Shown: positions 1-6,069 of the stretch, piece after piece
How positions within the stretch are numbered: the stretch's first letter is position 1
Layout: the number at the start of each line of letters is the position of its first letter
Assembly (NCBI GenBank): GCA_943323675.2
Contig: CALPIR020000143.1
Span: 1 to 6,069, forward strand
Direction: 5' to 3'
Length of the DNA stretch: 6,069 nucleotides
Source: Chitinophaga pinensis
GTDB lineage: Bacteria > Bacteroidota > Bacteroidia > UKL13-3
The notes under the pieces: generated by a model
Databases searched by the model: none
What the model was told of the DNA's origin: nothing
What the model saw: only the letters and a program-made list of their open reading frames with translations
Translations under genes and position numbers: made by a program

Positions 1-823
1 ATTGGCCCAATTGAATTCTCAAATTTGTACGATTTACAATCAGGTCGATGAAACCATGCTCTAATAAAAACTCCGAACTTTGGAAACCTTTTGGCAAATC
101 TTTGCCAATGGTTTCACGTATTACACGCGGACCCGCAAAGCCAATTAACGCTTCTGGTTCGGCAATATTAAAGTCGCCCAACATGGCAAACGATGCAGTA
201 ACACCACCTGTTGTAGGATCTGTTAATAAACTGATGTATGGGATGCCATCTTTTGCCAACAAGGCTAATTTTGCCGATGGTTTCGCCATTTGCATCAAGC
301 TAAACGCTGCTTCCATCATACGTGCCCCACCCGATTTGGAAATAACCATTACAGGCATTTTATTTTCGCGACCATAGTCAATGGCTCGTGCAATTTTTTC
401 GCCCATTACACTACCCATACTTCCACCAATAAAGTTAAAGTCCATACAGGCAATAACAATAGGGAAACTTTGAATAGTACCTGTGCCAACACGCATGGCA
501 TCTGCCATACCACTTTTCTTTTGGCTATCAGCCAAACGTGATTTATAGTCTTTAGTATCTTTAAACTCTAGTGGGTCGGTTGGATAAATATTAGCAAATA
601 ACTCAGTGTAATTGCTTTCATCAAACAACAATTCAAAATATTCTTTCGAACCAATTTTATCGTGGTAGTTACAGCCGGGGCAAACAAACTGATTAGCTTC
701 ATGTTCGGCTGTAGTGATGGCTTTTTTACATCTAGGGCACTTATGCCACAAACCATCAGGCACCGATTTCTTATCCTCGGTTGAGGTTGTAATACCTTCT
801 TTTACACGTTTAAACCAACTCAT
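1..823 (-). CDS. accD: Acetyl-CoA carboxylase carboxyltransferase subunit beta (AccD), 3' end cut by the window edge
   Basis: With AccA, this cytoplasmic subunit forms the carboxyltransferase that moves the carboxyl group from biotinylated AccB to acetyl-CoA, giving malonyl-CoA for fatty acid synthesis. Reading from the ATG at 823-821 gives 274 residues before the left edge. The start MSWFKRVKEGI is typical of AccD. A four-cysteine zinc ribbon follows (C29, C32, C48, C51; CPRC and CPGC). The crotonase-like carboxyltransferase core has FIGGSMGSVMGEKIA (131-145), SGGARMMEAAFSLMQMAK (164-181) and LLTDPTTGGVTASFAMLGD (199-217), which carry the glycine-rich acyl-CoA and oxyanion region. AccD proteins are usually about 280-300 residues, so only the extreme C-terminus is missing. 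The frame is unbroken. It lies 107 bases downstream of the aldolase gene on the same strand, with a terminator between. No strong Shine-Dalgarno is seen; an A-run precedes the ATG. The identification is essentially certain. Confidence 0.97.
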   Translation of the reverse strand, partial: MSWFKRVKEGITTSTEDKKSVPDGLWHKCPRCKKAITTAEHEANQFVCPGCNYHDKIGSKEYFELLFDESNYTELFANIYPTDPLEFKDTKDYKSRLADSQKKSGMADAMRVGTGTIQSFPIVIACMDFNFIGGSMGSVMGEKIARAIDYGRENKMPVMVISKSGGARMMEAAFSLMQMAKPSAKLALLAKDGIPYISLLTDPTTGGVTASFAMLGDFNIAEPEALIGFAGPRVIRETIGKDLPKGFQSSEFLLEHGFIDLIVNRTNLRIQLGQ

Positions 824-867
824 TTTTTTTAGTATTTGAAATATAACATGTGCTATATTTCTGTGTT

Positions 868-915
868 AAAACAAAATTGGTTGAATGGGCAAATCAAATC
901 ACCCAATCAACCAAT
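868..915 (-). terminator. Intrinsic terminator downstream of the aldolase gene
   Basis: Two 14-base arms at 902-915 and 876-889 (minus-strand reading ATTGGTTGATTGGG and CCCATTCAACCAAT) pair with a single mismatch around a 12-base loop (890-901). On the minus strand the 3' arm runs straight into TTTTGTTTT (876-868). A stem followed by a U-tract, 16 bases beyond the aldolase stop, is the form of a rho-independent terminator for that transcript. The plus strand has no T-tract after the stem, so it appears to act in one direction. The stem is only moderately GC-rich, so partial read-through into accD is possible. This is seen in the sequence; activity is inferred. Confidence 0.72.
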
Positions 916-930
916 AACTTATTAACTTAA

Positions 931-1983
931 TTAAGCTAAAGTAATAGAATTATCAAGGTAAACATCTTGAATCGCATTTAACAATGCAACACCTTCGTTA
1001 ACTGGCTTTTGAAAAGCTTTACGACCTGAAATTAAACCTTGGCCACCGGCACGTTTGTTAATTACCGCTGTAGTAACCGCTTCAGCTAAATCGCTAGCCC
1101 CTTTACTTTCACCACCCGAGTTAATTAAGCCTTGGCGACCCATGTAGCAATTTGCAACTTGGTAACGAGCCAAATCAATAGGGTTGTTTGACGAAAGTTC
1201 TGTGTATACTTTATTGTGTGTTTTACCAAAGTTTAACGCGGTGTAACCACCATTAACTGTAGGTAATTTTTGTTTGATGATATCTGCTTGTATAGTTACT
1301 CCTAAGTGATTTGCTTGTCCTGTTAAATCGGCAGCAGTATGGTAATCAACACCATCCTTTTTAAATGCGTTGTTACGCAAGTAGCACCATAAAATGGTAG
1401 CCATACCTAATTCATGTGCGCGCTCAAATGCGGCAGCAACTTCTTGTATTTGGCGTGCACTTTCATCACTACCAAAATAAATAGTAGCACCAACAGCTAC
1501 TGCACCTAAGTTCCAAGCCTCATCTACAGAACCAAACATAATTTGGTCGTATTTATTAGGGTAGCTTAAAAACTCGTTGTGGTTAATTTTTACTATAAAC
1601 GGAATTTTGTGCGCATACTTGCGTGAACAAGACGCTAAAACACCATATGTTGAAGCTACTGCATTACATCCGCCTTCAATGGCTAATTCCACAATATTTT
1701 GTGGGTCGAAATAACGAGGGTTAGGTGCAAATGAAGCTCCACCGCTGTGCTCAATACCCTGATCAACAGGCAAAATCGAAACATATCCAGTATTTGCTAA
1801 ACGGCCAGTACTGTAAATCTGTTGTAAGCTACGTAATACTTGAGGGTTACGGTTACTTTGACCGAAAATATCGTTTACAAAAGTTGGGCTTGGAGCATGA
1901 ATAAGCTCTTTGCTAATTGTTTTACACTCGTGCTTTAATAAGCTGTCGGCATTTTCGCCTAATAATTCAACTATGTTGCTCAT
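931..1983 (-). CDS. fbaB: Class I fructose-bisphosphate aldolase, FbaB/DhnA type
   Basis: This cytoplasmic enzyme reversibly cleaves fructose 1,6-bisphosphate to glyceraldehyde 3-phosphate and dihydroxyacetone phosphate through a Schiff-base lysine, without a metal. The 350-residue product equals the length of E. coli FbaB and matches its layout: an N-terminal extension of about 65 residues, then a TIM barrel opening with SILPVDQGIEHS (69-80). The segment IQADIIKQKLP (231-241) carries K237, aligned by motif with the Schiff-base lysine of the archaeal/FbaB class. INSGGESKG (287-295) and GGQGLISGRKAFQKP (313-327) are the phosphate-binding loops near the barrel's C-terminal end. No frame damage is seen. 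The ATG at 1983 is supported by the FbaB-like N-terminus and by a promoter-like element ending 22 bases upstream. A terminator follows the stop. It is divergent from the acetyltransferase gene. The less likely alternative is another DhnA-family aldolase such as LsrF, but the full-length N-terminal extension favours FbaB. Confidence 0.95.
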   Translation of the reverse strand: MSNIVELLGENADSLLKHECKTISKELIHAPSPTFVNDIFGQSNRNPQVLRSLQQIYSTGRLANTGYVSILPVDQGIEHSGGASFAPNPRYFDPQNIVELAIEGGCNAVASTYGVLASCSRKYAHKIPFIVKINHNEFLSYPNKYDQIMFGSVDEAWNLGAVAVGATIYFGSDESARQIQEVAAAFERAHELGMATILWCYLRNNAFKKDGVDYHTAADLTGQANHLGVTIQADIIKQKLPTVNGGYTALNFGKTHNKVYTELSSNNPIDLARYQVANCYMGRQGLINSGGESKGASDLAEAVTTAVINKRAGGQGLISGRKAFQKPVNEGVALLNAIQDVYLDNSITLA

Positions 1984-2005
1984 GTTACTTGATGTATTAT
2001 GTTTG
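1976..2005 (+). promoter_or_regulatory. Candidate promoter for the acetyltransferase gene
   Basis: TTG (1976-1978), a 19-base spacer and TATGTTTG (1998-2005) match the Bacteroidota promoter pattern on the plus strand. Transcription would start near 2011, giving a leader of about 26 bases before the ATG at 2037. The upstream TTG lies inside the first codons of the divergent aldolase gene, so coding and promoter constraints overlap there. The match is by motif only. Confidence 0.5.
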
Positions 2006-2014
2006 CAAACATAA
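1997..2014. promoter_or_regulatory. 18-bp perfect palindrome in the divergent control region
   Basis: The sequence TTATGTTTGCAAACATAA is identical to its reverse complement. It sits 13 bases before the aldolase ATG and 22 bases before the acetyltransferase ATG. Each half contains TATGTTTG, a full match to the Bacteroidota -7 element TAnnTTTG, one per strand and directly abutting. It may simply be two promoters back to back, an operator for a dimeric regulator, or both. The palindrome is seen directly; its role is inferred. Confidence 0.6.
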
Positions 2015-2033
2015 ACTTTTTTTACAAACTCAA
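2006..2033 (-). promoter_or_regulatory. Candidate promoter for the aldolase gene
   Basis: On the minus strand TTG (2033-2031), a 17-base spacer and TATGTTTG (2013-2006) match the TTG/TAnnTTTG pattern known for the Bacteroidota primary sigma factor. Transcription would begin near 2000, leaving a leader of about 17 bases before the ATG at 1983. It overlaps the promoter candidate for the divergent gene. Confidence 0.55.
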
Positions 2034-2036
2034 GGT

Positions 2037-2453
2037 ATGATAAAGGTAAAGTTGATTGAAACGGCCGAAGAGCTAAATGAAGCTCATAAAATTCGAAAAG
2101 AAGTATTTGTAATAGAGCAAAATTGCCCTGAGGACATTGAGTGGGAATTTGAGGAAGAGAGTCATCATTATATTGCGATGATTGATGATATTGCAGTAGG
2201 CACAGCCCGCTGGCGCCAAACAGAAAAAGGATACAAGTTAGAGCGATTTGCTGTTACTAAAGAATATAGAAACCAACAAATTGGAGCAGCTTTATTAACT
2301 CGAATTATAGCGGATGTGCCCAAGGACGAAAAACCAGTATACTTACATGCACAACTCGCAGCCAAAAACTTTTATTTACGCCATGGCCTGTTACCTAGAG
2401 GAGAACACTTTTGGGAAGGTGGTATTGAGCACGTGAAAATGTATGTGAGGTAA
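2037..2453 (+). CDS. GNAT family N-acetyltransferase, ElaA/YjcF-like
   Basis: This is a predicted cytoplasmic acetyl-CoA-dependent N-acetyltransferase of 138 residues; the acceptor is unknown. The N-terminal helix region IRKEVFVIEQNCPEDIEWE (19-37) is the signature of the ElaA/YjcF subgroup. Motif A is LERFAVTKEYRNQQIGAALL (68-87), where Q80-x-x-G83-x-A85 forms the pyrophosphate-binding loop. Motif B spans VYLHAQLAAKNFYLRHGLLP (101-120), and EGGIEHVKMYV (127-137) closes the fold as in relatives. Length fits the family, usually about 140-153 residues. The frame is open back to 1917, but that would overlap the aldolase gene and add about 40 residues unlike any GNAT start. MIKVKLIETAEEL begins exactly at the first strand, so ATG 2037 is chosen. 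AAGG at 2032-2035 lies too close to the ATG to be a normal Shine-Dalgarno. It is divergent from the aldolase gene and convergent with sprA. Confidence 0.9.
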   Translation: MIKVKLIETAEELNEAHKIRKEVFVIEQNCPEDIEWEFEEESHHYIAMIDDIAVGTARWRQTEKGYKLERFAVTKEYRNQQIGAALLTRIIADVPKDEKPVYLHAQLAAKNFYLRHGLLPRGEHFWEGGIEHVKMYVR

Positions 2454-2454
2454 A

Positions 2455-5400
2455 TTATTGTATGGTATACCTTAAACTAAATCCACCGCTGGTAATAATG
2501 GTTGGAAATTGGTTTGATGTTGCTGGATTGGTTTGTCGTCTATCGTAGAAAATACGCAACATCAATTTCTCGTTAATCATATACTCTATGGTTGGGCGAA
2601 TTGATATAACTGTTTGTCCTAATACCGGATCATTACTTGGTCTGTCTAAGTTACGTACTTTAGTTACTTGCTCACGTATACTGAAATCAAACCTGAAATT
2701 TACATCATTTTTTAACACCAAAGTTCTACCTCCGCGTAAAAATGGAATGCGTAATTTTTGCGTACGGTAACCTGTACCAAATACAAACTCGCTTCCTTTT
2801 TGCTCACTCAACTGTCCGTTGGTTAAAGCAAAATTCAAACTGCGGTCGCGTTTGTATTCAAACTTGGCTGTTAAATTATTTACCAAAGTAACATCAATAC
2901 CAATAAAAGGACCCCAACGCTCAACAATACTAATACTTCGTATTTGGTACTGTGCGCTGTAATCTCCATTAAGATTGGTTGAAGCAGTATCTGTAATGGT
3001 TTGGAATGATGCCACTGAATAGGTAGAAGTATATGCGTGGTTAATGGTTATATTACTTGCATATTCTTTAATTTTTTCGATACGGGTTAAACCAGTGTAT
3101 GTAACACGCCAATTTGGAACAGGAATTTGAGGAAAGGCGGATAAAGCAGCACTTTTAGCATCTTTACCTGAATAGGCTGCTAAAAATGCAGGAATAAGCA
3201 CTTCTTGTGCATTGCGGCTATACCCAATAGGAAAGCCATTACTGTCAAGCCCTAATCCCGGACGTTTTGTGTCCTGAGACAAACGCTCTGCAATTATTTT
3301 ACGGTTATCCTGAAATTGATTAAACACTTCAGATGTTCCATCCGACAACTCTTTTGAGAATGTAGTTGCAAAAATATTATAGGTTAATGAATATGCTCCC
3401 GACTCAACCAACGGACCCACATCGCGGTGCGTGTCCAATACAGAATCAAATCTAAATAACGATTGTTGTGCACGTGATTGTTGTTTTGATACATTTAACT
3501 CAACCCTAAAATCCTGAATAGGTTCAAGTGTTGCACGACCAGTAATATTCTCTCTAAAATCAGTGATATAGTAACTGCTTACTCGGGTATCTTTTGTTAA
3601 CCAACCTTTTTGGCTGGCCTGAAAGCGGTATTCAGGATCTTGCATTGCAAGTAAAAAATCAAAACCGGGTGCTCCTAGATCAAAATCCTGACCTATGTAT
3701 TTTGGTTTAGCATTGAAGCCTGGCAATACCATACCATTGTTTATGGTATGCTGGTAAGTTACGTTTTTGGTACTGGTTAATAAACGTAAAGCAAATTTCA
3801 TAGCTGGGTTTAACTTTGGGGCTGGCTTCTCTTCTTTCTCTTCGGCCTCTTGTTTAATTTCTTTTCCGTTCTTATCTTTTTTTACGGCCAGCTTCTTTTT
3901 AGGTTTTGGTTTTTTAGGAGAAGCAGGAGCCTTTGACCCACCCGGATTATTCAGCTCGCGTAAAATGGCAAACTTATTATACAACATAATTAAGTTAAGG
4001 TTAGCATTCCAAGTTTGTACGCGTGAATTTTGAATGGTATTCCCTAAACTATCGGCAGCTGGCGGTGCTTGTTTCCACTGGAAATTTGCAGTATAATTAT
4101 ACGTTAAGTTTGTCCAACTCAGTATCTGAATTTTATTAATCGGTATGGCATAGTTTAAACGCATTACTTGATCGAACTGAGTTAATCGTCCGCCATTCCA
4201 AAAGTTGTTCCACATGCTATCTTGCTTTTGCGGAGTGCTTTCATCAATTCTCCCAATTGGCTCATCAATACGAGCCATTGCGGTTGAGTTGTAATCTAGT
4301 TTTAAACCCTTCGTAATGTCATACCTAAAATCATAATACCTATTCATGGTAAACAATTTATCAAACAAAGTAGGTATAAGGGTATTGGGATTATCATTGT
4401 TTCGGTTAATGGTTACTCCGTATCTTCTATCGGCTTCCATTCGTGCTCCCCAGGATGCCGGTTTAAAATTAAAGTTAAAGTCTTTAATCAATTGTAGCTG
4501 TTTTGATTTGATTATTTCTTTAAACGGCTCCCATGGCTTTGTTGCGAAATTATAGGTGTACCCAACCATGCCACGGTAATTCTGTAAAATATAATACTCT
4601 ATAGATTGATTGCGTCTGTATGTTTCGGTATAGGCATATGTAAATGTTAGGTTTTCTATATCGTAAAAATGTTGTTTGCCTGTACCCATTCTGTTTTTAC
4701 GGATATTGGTAAAATTTACGCTACGCCTAGTGGTGTAATCGTCTGCAGCACGGCTAATCCTATCAACATAAGTTGGATTGGTACTCTCGTCTATTTCTTT
4801 TTGCAATTTTACATCCGGGTTTAGCGGATTATAAAATGGCCGAATTGTGGTATTGCCGTATGATAAAAACATTGGAATAGATAAGCCAAAGTTTTTAGGG
4901 AAGAATTTCCCTAATTCAAAATTGCTTTGTAAATCATAATTGTATTGATCGTTTAAACTGCGCTCGTTTAATTTTTTATCAATCCCACCCCAACCAACTG
5001 TAGATATACTGCCCGTAAATTGTAAGTTTCCAAAATCGGCTAACTTAGCCAATACTCTTCCAGTAGCGGCCCAACCACCTTGGTTACTAAACTCGGTCAT
5101 GCGCAATTCATTAAACCAAACCTCTGCGCATTTAGGCAATGCATCATCGTTATCTATACCTGGCTTTGCTTTAGGATTACGTATACCGACCATGACCACG
5201 CGCGCCTGACTTAAATCTGGCAAACCAACAACACGGTATATGCCATTACCACCTTGTCGCTCATATACCGCTGTAAAAGGATAGTTAGCATTGGTACGGG
5301 CAATTTTTGTATTAATTAACTCTTCAAGCGTAATGGTCATTTCATTTGTTGATGGCCAAATATCATTTGCACTTGCAGTTGGCGGAACCGTAACCTTTAA

Positions 5401-6069
5401 GGGCATCTCAAACTCATAATAGTTGTTGGTTAAATCTGTTCCTATACGAATAAACGCATGCACATCATCATCTTGCAAAGCATCGTTAACTCCTTCAGCA
5501 TGAATAAACATGCGCAACTTGCCGTAACGTCTTAAATCGGTACTGATGTTTTTAAATGCTCCACGTGCATCGCCATCGCGCAAATTGCAAACAAGCACTG
5601 ATAGTGATTGCTCATTTTGTTGAACTGCCTGAGGGGAGCTAAAATCTATTTCGCGTTGAATACCTGGAGGTGTTACATATTTTATTGGCGAACGGGCACT
5701 ATTTTTTTCTAAGTTAACTGTTGATACCACAAACTGAGTTCTATCGGTATTGTCAGTTGGAATATTTTCTTTGCCTGCTTCTAAATTACCCAAGTATTTG
5801 CGCCAATCAGCACGTACCAATTGGAAATAAGCAAAGCGAAGTATCATATCATCATTAAAACCACGCATAAACATACGCATGAAACGTATGGATTTAAAAT
5901 CATAAATCTGACCAACTTTTTTCTCATATTCACGCACTGGAATTTTTAACTGATACCAAGTAATTTCACGTGTGCTGCCGTTTTTAAGTGTGGCTAATCT
6001 TCGCACACTATCTGTTACATAATTTTGCCCAACAGCCAAACGATTTTTACTGATATCTATTTTGTATTG
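2455..6069 (-). CDS. sprA: SprA (Sov), T9SS outer-membrane translocon protein, C-terminal part; 5' end beyond the window
   Basis: SprA forms the very large outer-membrane beta-barrel pore through which T9SS cargo, and gliding adhesins where present, leave the periplasm. The frame is open from the right edge (first residues QYKIDISKNRLAVGQNYV) to the TAA at 2457-2455: 1204 residues. Family members are roughly 2300-2500 residues, so about the C-terminal half is here. An apparent TTG start at 6039 is internal, because reading continues upstream with SprA-like sequence. Hallmarks, in partial numbering, are SIRFMRMFMRGF (60-71) with the following LRFAYFQLVRADWRKY, DIWPSTNEM (236-244) and CAEVWFNELRMTEF (314-327). 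After these come many alternating polar/aromatic strands typical of a barrel, ending in GFSLRYTIQ. A Lys/Glu/Pro-rich segment occupies residues 712-752. The signal peptide would lie outside the window. No frameshift or stop interrupts the frame. Its 3' end is one base from the convergent acetyltransferase stop. Confidence 0.95.
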   Translation of the reverse strand, partial: QYKIDISKNRLAVGQNYVTDSVRRLATLKNGSTREITWYQLKIPVREYEKKVGQIYDFKSIRFMRMFMRGFNDDMILRFAYFQLVRADWRKYLGNLEAGKENIPTDNTDRTQFVVSTVNLEKNSARSPIKYVTPPGIQREIDFSSPQAVQQNEQSLSVLVCNLRDGDARGAFKNISTDLRRYGKLRMFIHAEGVNDALQDDDVHAFIRIGTDLTNNYYEFEMPLKVTVPPTASANDIWPSTNEMTITLEELINTKIARTNANYPFTAVYERQGGNGIYRVVGLPDLSQARVVMVGIRNPKAKPGIDNDDALPKCAEVWFNELRMTEFSNQGGWAATGRVLAKLADFGNLQFTGSISTVGWGGIDKKLNERSLNDQYNYDLQSNFELGKFFPKNFGLSIPMFLSYGNTTIRPFYNPLNPDVKLQKEIDESTNPTYVDRISRAADDYTTRRSVNFTNIRKNRMGTGKQHFYDIENLTFTYAYTETYRRNQSIEYYILQNYRGMVGYTYNFATKPWEPFKEIIKSKQLQLIKDFNFNFKPASWGARMEADRRYGVTINRNNDNPNTLIPTLFDKLFTMNRYYDFRYDITKGLKLDYNSTAMARIDEPIGRIDESTPQKQDSMWNNFWNGGRLTQFDQVMRLNYAIPINKIQILSWTNLTYNYTANFQWKQAPPAADSLGNTIQNSRVQTWNANLNLIMLYNKFAILRELNNPGGSKAPASPKKPKPKKKLAVKKDKNGKEIKQEAEEKEEKPAPKLNPAMKFALRLLTSTKNVTYQHTINNGMVLPGFNAKPKYIGQDFDLGAPGFDFLLAMQDPEYRFQASQKGWLTKDTRVSSYYITDFRENITGRATLEPIQDFRVELNVSKQQSRAQQSLFRFDSVLDTHRDVGPLVESGAYSLTYNIFATTFSKELSDGTSEVFNQFQDNRKIIAERLSQDTKRPGLGLDSNGFPIGYSRNAQEVLIPAFLAAYSGKDAKSAALSAFPQIPVPNWRVTYTGLTRIEKIKEYASNITINHAYTSTYSVASFQTITDTASTNLNGDYSAQYQIRSISIVERWGPFIGIDVTLVNNLTAKFEYKRDRSLNFALTNGQLSEQKGSEFVFGTGYRTQKLRIPFLRGGRTLVLKNDVNFRFDFSIREQVTKVRNLDRPSNDPVLGQTVISIRPTIEYMINEKLMLRIFYDRRQTNPATSNQFPTIITSGGFSLRYTIQ
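3814..3936 (-). other. Charged low-complexity Lys/Glu/Pro segment within SprA
   Basis: These 41 codons encode a segment beginning SKAPASPKKPKPKKK and ending EEKEEKPAPK. The first part is Lys/Pro-rich and basic; the last part is Glu-rich and then basic again. It interrupts otherwise strand-like sequence, between LRELNNPGG and LNPAMKFALRLL. It must be a disordered loop rather than a barrel strand. Whether it faces the cell surface or the periplasm cannot be told from the sequence alone. Confidence 0.85.

Noticed and set aside
48..541. Plus-strand open frames at 48-377 and 290-541
   Set aside because: They lie antisense to accD, whose minus-strand translation carries the complete zinc ribbon and carboxyltransferase motifs. 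They resemble no family and are shadows.
568..756. Minus-strand open frame of 62 codons
   Set aside because: It is an alternative frame inside accD that overlaps the real zinc-ribbon coding sequence, with no family resemblance of its own.
841..858. Small hairpin in the accD leader (stem of 7 pairs, 4-base loop) as a regulatory RNA element
   Set aside because: The stem is almost all A-U with one G-U pair, so it is weak and expected by chance in such AT-rich sequence. It matches no riboswitch I know.
1917..2036. Possible longer N-terminus for the acetyltransferase, starting at 1917
   Set aside because: It would overlap the start of the aldolase gene, pass through the promoter region, and add about 40 residues unlike a GNAT N-terminus. 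The conserved fold begins at the ATG at 2037.
876..2983. Repeat of ATTGGTTGAA at 876-885 and near 2974-2983
   Set aside because: A 10-base match, one copy in a terminator arm and the other inside sprA codons with no shared context. Chance similarity.
3767..4033. Plus-strand 88-codon frame rich in Phe/Ser, looking like a membrane protein
   Set aside because: It is the antisense reading of the Lys/Glu-rich segment of sprA: AAA and GAA codons read backwards give Phe and Ser. It has no independent support.
6037..6039. TTG as a start codon giving a self-contained 1194-residue protein
   Set aside because: The frame stays open to the window edge and the upstream residues (QYKIDISKNR) continue SprA-like sequence. 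This is an internal codon of a gene cut by the window.

Overview
This window looks like core chromosome of an AT-rich member of the Bacteroidota. Three things point there: a long C-terminal part of SprA, the outer-membrane translocon of the type IX secretion system (T9SS), which is confined to this phylum and its relatives; promoter-like sequences of the Bacteroidota type (TTG, a 17-19 base spacer, then TAnnTTTG) rather than the -35/-10 of E. coli; and start codons preceded by A/T-rich leaders without a well-placed Shine-Dalgarno sequence. The genus cannot be fixed from the sequence.

Layout, left to right. Bases 1-823 (minus) are accD, the beta subunit of the acetyl-CoA carboxylase carboxyltransferase, complete at its N-terminus and cut by the left edge. 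Bases 824-930 are a spacer holding a good intrinsic terminator for the gene upstream and the short accD leader. Bases 931-1983 (minus) are a complete FbaB-type class I fructose-bisphosphate aldolase. Bases 1984-2036 are a compact divergent control region, with an 18-bp perfect palindrome made of two back-to-back promoter -7 elements. Bases 2037-2453 (plus) are a small GNAT acetyltransferase of the ElaA/YjcF type. One base later, and convergent with it, 2455-6069 (minus) is the C-terminal 1204 residues of SprA, open at the right edge. No stretch over 300 bases lacks a gene.

The genes do not form one pathway. FbaB works in glycolysis/gluconeogenesis and AccD in the first committed step of fatty acid synthesis, so their co-direction fits central carbon metabolism, but the terminator between them argues against a simple single operon. 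SprA is the secretion pore for T9SS cargo, including gliding adhesins where these exist. The acetyltransferase has no assigned substrate. I see no mobile element, CRISPR array, RNA gene, phage gene or defence cassette, and no evidence of a new multi-gene system. The points most worth checking are the palindromic divergent promoter, the charged Lys/Glu/Pro insertion inside SprA, and the one-base tail-to-tail junction.
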